Assembly (NCBI RefSeq): GCF_000715075.1
Contig: NC_134102.1
Coordinates: 96,737,766-96,801,765, forward strand
Source: Nicotiana tabacum
Taxonomy: Eukaryota; Streptophyta; Magnoliopsida; Solanales; Solanaceae
Reading direction: 5' to 3'
Length of the DNA stretch: 64,000 nt
Shown here: positions 12,530-24,735 of the stretch, piece after piece
How positions within the stretch are numbered: the stretch's first letter is position 1
How the letters are laid out: every line of letters begins with the position of its first letter
The notes under the pieces: model-generated
Database searches by the model: none
Told to the model about the DNA's origin: nothing
What the model saw: the letters and a program-made list of their open reading frames with translations, nothing else
Position numbers and translations under genes: made by a program

Positions 12530-13970
12530 TAAAAATGTGTGGATATCTACTTCGCATGTCCGACTCGGACTCCCATGTGGCTGCCTCAATCGGCTAACCT
12601 CTCCACTGTACTTGAACTAAAGTATAACTCTTAGACCTCAACTGCCGGACCTACCGGGCTAGAATAGCCACCGGCTCTTCCTCATAAGTCAAATCCTTAT
12701 CTAACTGGACTGAGCTGAAATCTAACACATAGGACGAATCACCGTGATACTTCCTGAGTATGGACACATGGAACACCAGATGGACTGCTGATAAACTAGG
12801 TGGCAATGCCGTCCTGTAGGCCACCTAACCCACTCTCTCAAGAATCCAAAGGGTCTGATATACCTAGCGCTCAACTCAGAGGAATACCCTATTTCCAATC
12901 GTGAATGGAACATTACGAACTCTATGATCGATATAACTCTTCTGTCTACACTGAGCTATGCGAAATTGATACTGAATAATCTTAACCTTATCCAAGGCAT
13001 CCTGAACCAAATCAGTACCTAACAATCGAGCCTCTCCCAGATCTAACCAACCAACTGGCGAACAACACCGCCTTCCGTACAGTCCTTATAGGGAGCCATC
13101 TGAATGCTCGACTGGTAGCTGTTGTTGTAGGCAAACTCCGCAAGCAGCAAAAACGGATTCTAAGAACCCCCAAAATTTATAACGCAAGCGTGAAGTATTT
13201 CATCCGATATCTAAATAGTGCGCTCGGACTGCCCGTCCGTCTAGGGGTGAAATGCTATACTCAACTCAAACATGTGCCTAACTCACATTGTACGGCCCTC
13301 TAGAAGAGCGAGGTGAACTGCGTACCTCGAACATAAATGATAGACACTGGCACACCATGAAGATGGACGATCTCACGGATGTAGATCTCAGCCAACCGCT
13401 ATAAAGAGTAGCTAATTGCCAATGGAATGAAATATGTCGACTTGGTCAACCTGTCCATAATGACCCATACCGCGTTTGACTTCTTCTGAGTCCACGGGTG
13501 TCCAACAACAAAATCCATATTGATACGCTCCCACTTTCACTCAAGAATATCTAGCCTCTAATGCAAACCACCAGGACTCTAATGCTCATACTTAACTTGT
13601 TGACAATTTAGACACCGAACTACGTATGCAACAATATCCTTTTTCATACTCGTCCACCCAGTAGTGCTGCCGCAAGTCCTGATACATCTTGGTGGCACCC
13701 AGATGAATAGAATATCGGGAACTGTGGGCCTTCTCAAGAATCAACTCACGAAGTCCATCTACATTGGGCACACAAATATAACCCTGCATCCATAAAACCA
13801 CATCATCACCAATAGTAACTTGTTTGGCACCACCGTGCCGCACTGTTTCCTTGAGGACAAGCAAATGGGGGTCATCATACTGACGCGCTTTGATGCGCTC
13901 ATACAATAAAGACCGAGAGACTGTGCAAGCTAGAACATGACTGGGCTCCAAAACATCTAACCTCACGAGC
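12530..13970 (-). pseudogene. Integrase domain of the gypsy element, decayed
   Basis: Reading down the minus strand, the HHCC-type zinc region with HLGATKMYQDLRQHYWW-like sequence lies at about 13650-13720. The catalytic core starts near 13520 (INMDFVVGHP, first Asp kept). The second catalytic site reads VRGTQFTS at about 13330 where DRGTQFTS is expected, so the second Asp appears changed to Val. The third site region DGQSER is readable near 13230 beside a stop. The C-terminal block WRG.PIEAATWESESDMR at about 12540-12610 is typical of this gypsy group and also holds a stop. Several stops and frameshifts make it non-functional. Confidence 0.8.
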
Positions 13971-14058
13971 TAATTGGACAAATCTTGAACATCTTATGCT
14001 AATGGCCTCTCCTAAACTGGAATATACGCAAGGCTACCATTACTCACTACCTTCCTAC

Positions 14059-14560
14059 TCAAGGCATCGACCACCATATTAGCCTTCCCGGGATGATACA
14101 AAATAGTGATATCATCAAGTTGAGATCCTTCTGCTTGAACAAATACTGTAGACTTCGATGATATGTGAATACCTCAAATGACACACCGTAATGATAGTGC
14201 CTCCAAATCTTCAGTGCATAAACAATGGCTGCCAACTCTAAGTTATGAACAGGGTAATGTCTCTCATGAACCTTCAACTACCGTGATGCGTATGCAATCA
14301 CCCTTCCATCCTGCATCAATACTGCACCGAGCCCAATACGAGATGCATCAGAATACATCGTATAAGATCCTGAACATGTGGGCAACACCAACACTGGCGT
14401 TGTAGTCAAAGCAGTCTTGAGATTCTGAAATCTCAACTCACACTCATCCGAACATATGAATGGGGCACCCTTCTAGGTCAATCTAGTCAATAAGGCTGCT
14501 ACGGATGAAAACCCCTCCACGAACTAGCGATAATCACCCACCAAACCCAGGTAACTCTGG
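14059..14560 (-). pseudogene. RNase H domain of the gypsy element, decayed
   Basis: Minus-strand segments show VLMQDGRVIAYASR at about 14280-14325 followed by a stop, then HNLELAAIVYALKIWRHY. In the block YHRSLQYLFKQKDLN the usual TDHRSL aspartate is Tyr. The domain sits directly after RT, as in all gypsy pol genes. The loss of a catalytic Asp and the stop indicate an inactive relic. Confidence 0.8.
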
Positions 14561-15450
14561 ATCTCTGTAGTTGAAGTAGGTCTAGGCCAGTTCTGAACTG
14601 CCTCAATCTATTTAGGATCTACCTTAATGCCATCTACCAATACAACATGCCCCAAAAAGGTGACTGAGTCTAACCAAAACTCACAGTTTGAAAATTTTGC
14701 ATATAACCCATTATCTCTCAAAGTCTGAAGTACAATCCAAAGATGTTGCTCATGCTCCTCCCGATTGCGAGAGTAGATCAAGATATCATCAATGAATATG
14801 ATCACAAAAGAATCCAAATAGGGCTTGAAAATCCGGTTCATCAAATCCATAAATGCTGTTGGGGCATTTGTCAACCCAAATGACATCACTAGGAACTCAT
14901 AATACCCATACCGAGTCCAAAAAGCCGTCATAGGAATGTCTGATGCCCTAATCTTCAATAGATGGTAGCCGATCTCAAATCAATCTTCAAAAACACCTTG
15001 GCACCATGAAACTGATCAATTAAGTCATCAATCCTCATCAATGCATACTTGTTCTTGATAGTGACATTGTTCAACTGCCGATAATCTATACATATCCTCA
15101 TTGACCCATCTTTCTTCTTCACAAATAACACGGACACATCCTAGAGCGAGACACTAGGTCTAATGAATCCCTTATCTATCAAATCTTGCAACTATTCCTT
15201 TAATTCCTTCAAATCTGACGGGGCCATATGATATGGTGGAATAGAAATGGGCTGGTTTCCTAGAGTCAAATCAATACATAAGTCAATATCTATGGCGGGT
15301 CGCATCCTTGACAGATCTTTAGGAAATACCTCTATAAACTCATGCACAACTGGTACTAAATCCATGGAAGGAACCTTCACACTCGAATCACGAACATAGG
15401 CCAAATAAGCTAGAGATCCCTTCCCGACCATACGGCGAGCCTTCACATAA
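14561..15450 (-). pseudogene. Reverse transcriptase domain of the gypsy element, decayed
   Basis: Three adjacent minus-strand segments, broken by stops or shifts near 15140 and 14958, together cover RT. They hold the N-terminal PIDIDLCIDLTLGNQPIS region (about 15250-15310), [18 protein letters not shown] (15060-15130), the [18 protein letters not shown] block, and the catalytic [11 protein letters not shown] motif (about 14765-14800) with both Asp residues kept. [13 protein letters not shown] follows, the usual thumb-side motif. RT would copy the element RNA into DNA; here it cannot be made as one protein. Confidence 0.88.
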
Positions 15451-15539
15451 GAAATAATCCTGCTAGTAGAATGACCAGGATTCCCTCTCCACTACAATCG
15501 AGGCAACCCCGACATGGCTATGGTCACCGTCTTGGCGTG

Positions 15540-15900
15540 ATAGACCAATATGGCATGGTATGGTGATAGCTAATCCATGCCCAAGATAACATCAAAATAT
15601 ACCATATCAAGAATTAGGAGATCTACGCTAGTCTCAAGACTCCCAATTCTAATTACACACGATCGATAGACACAATCTACAATAATAGAATCTCCCACAG
15701 ACATGGAGAAATACAAAGAAGCACTCAAAGAATCACGAGGCACAACCAGATATGAAGCAAAATAGGATGACACGTTGGAATAAGTAGAGCCCGAATCAAA
15801 TAGAACTGAAGCATATCTATGGCAAACTAGAATAATACATGTGATGACGGCGTCAGATGACTTAGCCTCAGGTATAGCTGGGAAAGCATAAAATCGTGGT
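15540..15900 (-). pseudogene. Retropepsin-like protease of the gypsy element
   Basis: The minus strand reads VLFDSGSTYSNV at about 15770-15805, with the catalytic DSG triad kept. It continues to the C-terminal block DVILGMD at 15570-15600, close to the common FDVILGMDWL. Length and order (between gag zinc knuckle and RT) fit a gypsy aspartic protease that cuts the polyprotein. A stop follows GMD, and another separates it from RT. Confidence 0.8.
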
Positions 15901-16079
15901 TGGGCCCCACCACTCTGACTACGTCTTTTGGATGGCCTCTAACTTGCTAGCCTCCACCTCTAATGACCTGATCTATACCTCTAACGGTCTGACCTCCACC
16001 TCGGGTTGCATGGCCCCTGCCCCTAACTGGATGAGTGGACGGTGGAGAAACCGATGCTGGGACCATGGCACGAGAACTC

Positions 16080-17428
16080 TACTATGTCATTCCTCTCTAC
16101 AACCTCGGACAAAACCTCTTGATGTGACTAGTACCTCTACACTCAAAACACACATCCTGCTGATGTGGCTGCTGAAGCTGAAGCTGATCCAAACGGGCCG
16201 AATAACCACAGTCATAACTCTGGATCGGAGGTGCACTGATAGGAACTGTTGGTGCACTGTAGGTTGGCTTCCCAAAATGATGCACATAAGGACCACGACT
16301 CCCTAAAGCACCGTGATATGCCTAAAGCGCTGACTGAAATGGCCTGGGAGGATATCCTCTACCAAAAGTACCCCTGCCTCCAGAAGAGGCAACCACTAAA
16401 ACTACCGAAATGACGAGGCCTCTTATCAGACACCGGCTCCCTCTCTTAAGCATGAACCATCTCAATACATCTCGCAATATCTACGTCCTTCTAGAACGTA
16501 ATATCGTTACTTGTCTCCTTGGCCATCTGTAGTTTGATAGTGAAAGTGAGCCCATCAATGAATATCCTCACTCTCTCCCTCTCTGTAGGAAGAAAAATAA
16601 TGGCATGGCGAGCTAGGTCCACAAATCGAGTCTCGTACTAGGTAACAATCATATTACCCTGCTAAAGACGTCCAAACTGCTTGAGGTAATCCTCTCCTAG
16701 AAATACAGGGATGTACTTCTCTAGAAATAGTCATGACAACTAATCCCAGGTAAGTGCAGACACACTAGCTGGTCTAGTCAATATATAATCTCTCCACCAT
16801 CTCTTGGCAGAACCAATCATCTGAAACACTGCAAAATCGACCTTATTGGTCTCAACTATACTCATGTTCTGCAACACCTCGTGGTAGTGGTCTAGATAAT
16901 CATGTAGGTCCTCGGAAGGTGCACCACTAAAATGATCAGTAAAGAGATTGGTAAACTTGTCCAGCCTCAATAAAGACTATGAAAACATAGCGGTCCTATC
17001 ACCGGCTTGTGCCGTAACAACTGCTGAACCACCCCAACTGGTGAGACTGCTGGAGTATGATGCTAGGGAGCCACCTGCTCTGAGGTGTGAGTAGCGGTAG
17101 TCTGTGCTTATCCCCCAGCCCGAGAGATAGTTGGTTCCACCGGGAATGTATCGGTCTAGGACAGACTCTCCATAAAGCCCACAAAATGGACTAGAGCATC
17201 CTAAAGCACTAGAGTAGCTATAAACCCCTCCGGAACCTGAGCTAGAACCTCCTCCTCAAAATCTACTTGGGGCTCCATTGCAAGTGTTGTTGCTAGAATT
17301 CTAGGTTGAGCTTTACCTTGGCCTTGGCCTCTGCCGCGATCTCAGCCTTGACCTCTACCCTTGGTTGTAGCTGCCACAAGGGGCTGTGCCTCCTGTCCGG
17401 CAGTAGATGTAGTGCGTGTTCTCGCCAT
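16080..17428 (-). pseudogene. Gag of the gypsy element, decayed
   Basis: The likely start ATG is at 17428-17426 (MARTRTTSTAGQEAQ), followed by a Gly/Arg/Gln-rich stretch with a stop at codon 29. The capsid-like region is readable at 16740-16970 (DKFTNLFTDHFSGAP, GSAKRWWRDYILTRP). A CX2CX4HX4C zinc knuckle, CFECRGTSHIKRFC, lies at about 16105-16150. Gag packages the element RNA. At least two stops fall in the first 80 codons, so it is a pseudogene. Confidence 0.82.
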
Positions 17429-17614
17429 CTACGAGAGAACAAAAATAGAATGGTTCAATCATCAATGATAGAATAAAATTGCACGATAGAGAAAGAAAGA
17501 AGTTAAAATATTCTAAACTTCATATCCTATGGAAAATAAGTGCAGGCATCTCCGTACCGATCCTCAAGACTATAGCAAGCTTGTCCGTGACTCGTGAGAC
17601 CTGGACAACCTATT

Positions 17615-17626
17615 GCTCTGATACCA
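17615..17626 (-). other. Primer-binding site (initiator tRNA-Met type)
   Basis: The plus strand GCTCTGATACCA gives TGGTATCAGAGC on the element strand, three bases from the LTR edge at 17630. This is the standard plant iMet primer site and orients the element. Confidence 0.9.
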
Positions 17627-17629
17627 ACT

Positions 17630-20173
17630 TGTCACGATAAAATACTTCCACCCTTGGGGACGTGATGGCGTCTAATATTTCACTTGCTAGGCAAGCCAAC
17701 GTTAAAATAGTTTTTAGCCATTTTTAACAATTCAAATTAAATAATAACTCAGAAGCTAAAATAGTTGAAATAGAGTAAGAAAACCATAATAACAACGATA
17801 TCTAGATACAATCCCAGAACTAGTGTCACAAGTACACGAGCGACTAGAGTAATACAAATAATGGTCTGAATGAAAACATAACTATCTGAAATGAAATAAA
17901 CAGTTAGGATAAGATAGAAGGGGAACTTTAGGGATGCGGATGTCGTGAAATTGTACCTCAAGTCTCCGTCCGGCAATCAATGCGAGCAATCTACTGATTG
18001 CCGCAGTTGTATCCCATGTACTCTGTAAGTGCCAAGCCTAACCTTGATGAAATAGTGACGAGGCTTAGGCGGGTAACCTACAATAACCAGTATGGAGTAT
18101 AATAATAATAACAGGAAAGGAACACATGAAAAGTATGGCGGTTAACTTATGAAAGAAACTCAATCCTCGAAATCAGTAAAACCAGAAACATCAGTCCTCA
18201 GAATATCATATGAAAACACTGAAAGCTAACACAATGCAATAATGAATACAAAACACACAATCCGTTGCAGCGTGCAACCCGATCCCATCGTATACAATTC
18301 TCCCTTAATCCAAAATAACATGTAAAATACCTTGTGGTGCGTATATACACTTTTTACATGTTATACGGGAGTAGATGATAATTAACAAGCTACGGCATAG
18401 AAAGCAACTAACACATGTAGCAATTAAAACATAGAATGAGATAATTAATGAAATACGGGAAAGAAAGAAAACAACTATTTTGACGGCGTATATACACTCG
18501 TCACCTCGCATATACGCCATTACACATGTAAAACACATAACATATAGTTCAAGGGTTTTTAATTCCATCAAATTAAGGTTAGAATCAATACTTACCTCGC
18601 TCCGCAAGCAAATCAAAGCTCAACAGGGACCTTTCCTCTAAAATTCGCCTCTGAACCAACCGAATCTAACCAAAATAGACATAATATCAACAAATAATGC
18701 AAGAAAAAAGAATTATAATACATAAATCTAAGATCTTTACACTTTTTCCAAATTGTCAACAAAAGTTAACCTCGGTCCTGTTTGGTCAAAACCTGAGATT
18801 CGGAGCAAAACCCAATTATTCATTCACCTGTGAGCCCGATTATGTGATTAGTTTTGAAATTAGACCTCAATTTTAGGTCTAAATATCAATTTTATAACCC
18901 CTCCCCCCCCCCCCTCCCCCCCAATTCTTCCCAAATCACTAATTTACTACCATGCAAGAGCATAGATTAAGTTTAGAAATCAATGGGTGTTGATGGAAAT
19001 GGAAGAAAACAAATTAAAGTATACTAACCTATGAAATGGTGATGAAGATTCTCTTCAAAAGCGCCTCTAGGCCAATCCCTAATGAGAAGATGTGATATTT
19101 ATTTACTGGGCGTCAGGCTTTCTTCGTGTTCGCGAAGGGCTTGATGCGAATGCTATGCACAACAATCAGAATGGCCTACGCGTTCACGATGTTCCTCACG
19201 TGTTCGCGAAGTCTTCTACCCCCAGGCCTTCGCGTTGGCCAGCCAGGGCTTGCATTCGTGTAGAGTAACAACGTTTCCCCCTTCCCAGGTTCCCTCAACC
19301 CAACGCGTTCACGAGAGGCTGTCCGCTTTCGTGAAGGGAAAACCCCTAAAGCTTCGCATTCGTGACCCAGTCATCACGTTCGTGATGAAGGAATTCCACC
19401 CTGTACCATCTCTCCTTCGTGATTGCGAGAGTACATTAGCGATCATGAAGCACAAAGCACCAGACATCATATATCAGCAAAAACCAACATTCTTTTAAGT
19501 CCGAAATGGTTCGTAGCCTATCCAAAACTCACCCAAGCCCATCGGGCTCCAAACCAAATATGCACACAAGTATAATAACATCATACGAACTCGGTCGTGT
19601 GATCAAAGCACCGAAACAACACCTAGAACGGACGTCAAAATGAATGATATTTTCAAAGAAACTCAAGAACATTAAATTTTACAACCGGGTATTTGAATCA
19701 CGTCAAATCAATTCTGTTTTGCACCAAACTTTGCAGACATGTCATAAATACTAAAATGAACCTATACCAAGTTCTGAAACTAAAATCTGAATCCGGTAGT
19801 AACAAGGTCAACCTACGGTTAAACTTAAAAAAAATTTAAATCTTTAAATTGCTAGTTTTTAACAAATTACGTTAAATCAAGTTAGGGACTTACGAATTCG
19901 ATTCTAGGCATACGCCCAAGTCCCAAATCATGATACGGACCCATTGGGACCGTTAAAATACTAATCCAGGTCCTGTTACATAAAATGTTGAGTGTAGTCA
20001 ACTCAAATGAGTTGTAGCCAAATTTTACATTTTCTTTAGTTTTTCACATAAAAATATTCCGGAAAAAGACACAGACTGCGTATGCAAATCGAGGAAGGCT
20101 AAAAAGAGCTATTCGAGGTCTCAAAATACAAAAATGAAGGGTAAAACTATAAATGACCTATCGGGTCATCATA
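17630..20173 (-). repeat. 5' LTR of the gypsy element
   Basis: It is 2544 bp and homologous to 8104-12469. On the plus strand it ends CATCATA where sister LTRs end CATCACA. Compared with the 3' LTR it lacks roughly 400 bp of the repeat-bearing part; the junction lies near 18330-18360. It carries the hairpin (18485-18518), a poly-C run (18900-18922) and the TTCGCGA-type motif cluster (about 19118-19450). Confidence 0.88.
18485..18518. other. LTR hairpin, copy 2
   Basis: The arms GGCGTATAT (18485-18493) and ATATACGCC (18510-18518) pair perfectly around the 16-nt loop ACACTCGTCACCTCGC. The loop is identical to that at 46415-46430, while the stem differs at two paired positions. Confidence 0.7.
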
Positions 20174-20899
20174 CTAAAGTATCAGTTTATAAATCAAACC
20201 AGTGTTTTTCATAATTCGAAAACATATTTATTCTGATTCAGACAGAGAAATGCACTTGAGTATCAATGTCTATCATGAACCCAATATTACATACGACAAT
20301 CTTCATCTATTATCAAAAACTAATCATTTATGAATATTATTAGGAGGGTCGTGCACGTCCAGTCTAGTCTACCTTTCACAAGGATTGGGATCAAATGATG
20401 ACTTTGGCCATAAAGTATCAACCTAATGACCAAAAGAAAACTTTATATGTTTACTTTTGCGGATATAAAGTTACAACATTAAAAAATGCGCATATAATCA
20501 AATTTCATTATAAAAATTAAGAAAACTTGATCAAAATAGTAAAAAAAAGAAAAAGAAAAAAATAACATGATTAATTGCCAGACCAAAAGAACCCCTTACA
20601 TACATTACAAATCTGGTGCTGCAGATATATTTAAAAAGCTTTCCCTCCTTTTCTCTCATGAAAACACGATCTGCAACCAATACCGAGTGTGATCCCTGTC
20701 GTAATATCCGGATGATGGCGTATATTTTGGCTCTCCGTTTGTCTTCTTTAACCATTTCATCCTTTACCCTCGGTTCTACGTGTTGCTCGAGCTGGAATCT
20801 CTTCGGATTCGGTCACCTTCGATTCTTGAATCCCGACGTATCATCTATCCTATCCCGGTTTCAATCTGCAGGCACTCTCGGCCTTACTCGAGCAAGTAA
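20174..20899. other. AT-rich flank; possible remains of the Tat-element LTR
   Basis: The first five bases are the right target duplication of the gypsy element. The rest is AT-rich up to about 20560 with poly-A/G runs. From 20650 its composition changes to that of the downstream pseudogene's leader. By position it should hold the 3' LTR of the Tat element, but I could not find LTR ends or a second copy. Confidence 0.35.
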
Positions 20900-21157
20900 C
20901 GAGTAACATTGTTCCTCTCTTTATCTCTGACTTTACCCGTACATAGATAGTCCCCTCACTTCTCGAAGAGTAGATTACAGGAGCGATGAGAAGTAACTAG
21001 TTGACCCCGGTTGCTTCTCCCGCACACCATGAGCAAGTTGACGAACTGAAACGTCCTATCAGTCACGTCCCTCTAATTTTGAACACACGTAAGCCGCCGG
21101 TAGATCATCCCCGGTAGTTTCCGACTTCGAAACGTCATGCACCCATTACCCTTTCCC

Positions 21158-21165
21158 TATAAAAG
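21158..21165 (+). promoter_or_regulatory. TATA box of the antisense gene
   Basis: TATAAAAG lies about 225 bases before the first codons of the plus-strand pseudogene, in an otherwise T/C-rich leader. The spacing fits a plant promoter with a roughly 190-base 5' UTR. Confidence 0.55.
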
Positions 21166-21382
21166 TGTTGGTTTCCTTTTTTCACTTTTTTACTTTTTGA
21201 TTTCGAACTTCCTTGAGTTACCCTTGAGTTTTTCATCTGTTCATCAACTTTCAAATCTTCATAACTTGTTTTTCACATCTTTATTACTTCATATCTTATC
21301 TTCAAACCTTCATACCTTACATTCAAATCTTTATAACAAATATACAAACCTTCAAACCTTCAAATCTTCATATTCTCAGATA

Positions 21383-24300
21383 GAGATAGTTAAGACTTCG
21401 AAATCAGTACCCCAAAATACTACATCAACGACTTCTTCCTCAGCCACTGGAACTGAGGCAACACTTCTGGTAGTAGCCCGGGACCTCCCCATACAGATTT
21501 CATCCCTGGAGGTTTCTCGATAGATAATGACTTCAAGGTCGAAAAAGCCTCTGCACAAGGAGACTGGGTAAAGAAGTGTGAAGGTACATTTTCTGCATCA
21601 CCGAGGACACGCTTGAAGTAGTTCGAGAGGACTACAAATAGGAAGGCAATGACATAGCCATTTCCAGTCCCGACGAGGATATCACGACACACGTGAAAGG
21701 ATATTTAAGTGTTTACACGTATCCTTTCAAGTTCGTTCTCGTTGATACAGTGATCCTCAAAATCTATAAGAGGTACAAAATTTGCCTCGGGCAGGTTCAT
21801 CCTTCCTTTTGGAGGATCGTGACCCTTCTCCGTCACTTTACGAACAACACAAAGGAGCCTCGGTTAACGGTCGACTACCTGATATTAGTTTATAACCCCC
21901 GAATCTTTTGAGGGGGGCTAATCAAACTTGCACGTCGGGCAAAGAAAGCTCTCTTCTCCTGCATAGACTAGGACAATGACCGAGGCTGGTTAGGAAGGTT
22001 TGTTATGGTAAAGACCGTGGACCTCATTCCTTCCAAGTTCATGTTGTTCCCCTAGAAGTGGAATCCAAAACGTAAGTTTACTTCCTTTTAAGTCGCCAAA
22101 GTACTTTTTTGTATCTACTTTTCATTCTCATCACTTATTTTATTTGACATGCAACGGTCGCTCGAATCCCCAATGTGGTCCCACATTTTAGGGAGTGGGT
22201 CGAGGGCATATACAAGCAAATTATCTATCCTGAGCGTGAGTGGCGCAAGATCTCCAATGACAAGTGGGAGGCTCGTTCTCGCGGAGAGTGCCCCCTCCCT
22301 TTTGGTTGAATTTTTTATTCTATCATTTTCTATGACAGTCCATTTTTCATAGGTTTGCCAAAGACCACCAAACTTCGAGAAATCTATGAAGCCGTGACCT
22401 CGACCTCATGTTTGGGAAACCACAACTCGTTGTCGAAGCTTCTACGGAGAAGGAGGGGAAAATGAAGAAGAAGAGAAGAGATCCACTGACTCCTAGGACG
22501 CTTCTGTCGAGGCCAAAAAGAGAAAGAGGATTGTGTTCAGGGTTAGAATGAGCACCAAAAAGGCTTTGGGCACTGGGGTACCAAATTCTGAGGCTCTTCA
22601 TCGGCTCAAAGATTTCCCGAGAATTACGAGGAAATGAAGTTTGTCACCCACGAGCCGATCGTCGCCGACCAATAATTGGTGGCCCCGGAGGGGGATTCTC
22701 AATGGGCTAAATCCTCCTCATCTCGGGGGCCTGAGGAAGAACAAACGGCTAATACTTCATAAGAATCCCCTCTAGTCCTGAGTAGAATTGTGATTAATTT
22801 GGTAAATAGCGAATTACCTTACCGAAATCGATAATTTTGATATTTAGTATTCGATATTTTTGTATTTGGTATGGTATTTGGTTTAAGTTTTAAAAAAAAT
22901 TAGTATTAGGTATGGTATTTGGTATTTAAAATAAAATATCAAAATACCGATATCTTACAGAAATATATACTATTATATTACAGAATACACATATATTAAT
23001 TATAACATAAATATAAAAAATCTAAAATTTTACTTTTTTTATTCTCTAAATTATCAATTAACTCTAAGAAAGTAACAAGACATTTTTAATGATCAAATTT
23101 ATTCCTTTATGTATAATTTTCTCTCTCTGGGTTGATATTTGCTGGATTTGGACAAATATTTTTTCAATAAACACTTTTAGTTTTGTATTTTTGAGTACTT
23201 TAATTAAGAATATTACAGTCTATGACTCTATGAACTAGTTAGTATTCAAACCGAATAAATCGAAGTTATCGAACTGAAAGGAGAGAAACCAAACGATATA
23301 AAATTTAATTAGATATGGTATTGGTATAGCATTTTTAGAAACCGAAAACAGAAAATGCTGAACCGAAATGTCTAAATATCGTACTGTACCGACCGACGAA
23401 CACCCCTAGTCCCGAGGAGGGCCACCTCTGAAAATGTTATCGTCATCCACATCCAGGAGTCTCCACCTCGTATGGAGGCCATTTTGGATGAAGCTCGGGC
23501 CGCCGAAGAGATATCGACCGAAGGGTTCCGAGCCATGGATGATGCCCTTAACTCATTTTTCTAGGGTGTAGACGTTGGCATGCTGGAGGATTACTCCGAC
23601 TTTGGCCACCTGGAGATCCCGAAGAGAGTCGTGCAACCGGGGTCAGGTCGGGTGAGTTCTAGCTCAAAGTTAGAGAAGCAGTTTCCCGCCCTGAGTATGG
23701 ACCCTAAACGGAATAAAATGGTCATGTTCATAGTACTGACAAATACTAGCATGATATCTGGGCCAGTTGAAATGGCCGACTATCTATGTTCCTTGGTAAT
23801 AGAAGAAGAACAAGTGAAGATGAATGAGGTAGATGGGCAAAGCCTTTTCAATGAGGCTCAGCGGGCATTTAATAAGGTATACCTTATTCCTTTTTCATCT
23901 TAAATAGTTCTCATTGCCTTAACGGTTTTTTAAAGACTTTCTTTCTTTATATCTCATACCTCGCTTCTTCATCATGAAAGCTTTTACCGGTCCACGATGG
24001 AGGTGAGTCACCTCGAATTTGAGCTCAATGAGCAGTTCCAAAAAATAGAGATGTACAAAGCTCTCTTTGAGCAGAAGGATGAAGTCCGTAGGGACATGGT
24101 CGACCGCTCCGCCCTCCAAGCTGAGATTGAAACAGTACCATGCCCTTTTGGCTGAAAAGGTAAGAATGTTCAAGATCAATAACGAGAGATTAAATGCAAA
24201 TGCTAAATCCGCAACCTCGTAGTTTTACGAGAAAATAACTCGAATCGACTAGCTTAGGTATGAAATGGACGAGGTCAAGGCTTCAGCTGACGAACTGAGA

Positions 24301-24735
24301 GGCAAAATGGATTGCTTAGCATCAGAATGAGATGCAACCAAAGAGGACTTGGCATCGACCAAAGTTCAACTTCTAGTGATGAAATAAATGCCGAAAAATG
24401 GTCTCGGATAAATGAGGAGCTCCTGGCGTAACTTTCCTCGACCAAGAGTATACTGCGCTGAAGTCCAAAATTAGAGATGGCTTCGAACGAGGTCTCGGAA
24501 ATCCAGGACATGTTGGCCCAGTTTAAGACTGATGTTGAGATAGACGAAGCTTGTATTATAATGATGTCTAAGTATGTAAAGCGGCTATCTCGGATGGAGG
24601 CTCTCGAGGATGTCCAAGCCCCAGGGATTGACTTTAACGGTCAATATTGAAGAGGCCAAGAATCTTGAAGTCGAGACCGAGGCGAGGTACCAACCTGAGA
24701 GTTCGGATAGCAAGCTTGAATCTGATGAAGACTAG
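21383..24735 (+). pseudogene. Multi-exon antisense gene of the Tat element (gag-like/coiled-coil family)
   Basis: I recognise a protein family common in Solanaceae genomes but know no function. The start reads IVKTSKSVPQN where relatives begin with Met, so the ATG appears lost (ATA). Readable pieces: FIPGGFSIDNDFKVEKAS (about 21500-21555), RGLIKLARRAKKALFSCID (about 21910), a donor AAAAC/GTAAGT at 22072, an exon with VPHFREWVEGIYKQIIYP (22163-22295), then GLPKTTKLREIYEAVTSTS from 22352. An AT-rich insertion interrupts it at 22783-23405. PRRATSENV... follows, then DYSDFGHLEIPKRV (23580 on) to a donor AATAAG/GTATAC at 23876. Next come Glu/Lys-rich coiled-coil exons (24000-24500) and a C-terminus ending ESDED with TAG at 24733-24735. 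Stops and frameshifts occur in several exons. Confidence 0.7.
22783..23405. mobile_element. AT-rich insertion (MITE-like) in the antisense gene
   Basis: About 620 bp of very AT-rich sequence with many TATTTGGTAT and CGAAAT phrases interrupts the pseudogene. It is flanked by CTAGTCCTGAG (22772-22782) and CTAGTCCCGAG (23406-23416), an 11-bp near-identical repeat that looks like a target duplication. The right end CGAACACCCC resembles the GGGTGTTCG end of short hAT-like elements. I could not match it to an inverted copy at the left end. No coding potential is seen. Confidence 0.6.

Larger units (their letters stand above)
8104..20173 (-). mobile_element. Complete Ty3/gypsy retrotransposon, decayed
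   Basis: A minus-strand element with two related LTRs (17630-20173 as 5' LTR, 8104-12469 as 3' LTR), an iMet primer-binding site at 17615-17626, gag-PR-RT-RNase H-IN in the usual gypsy order, and a purine-rich tract just before the 3' LTR. The flanks TTAAA (8099-8103) and CTAAA (20174-20178) form a 5-bp target duplication with one mismatch. The 3' LTR carries a later insertion of about 1.4 kb. The many stops and the lost catalytic residues show that it cannot move on its own. The long LTRs and the C-terminal pol block suggest a Tekay/Del-like chromovirus; this clade call is inference. Confidence 0.9.
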
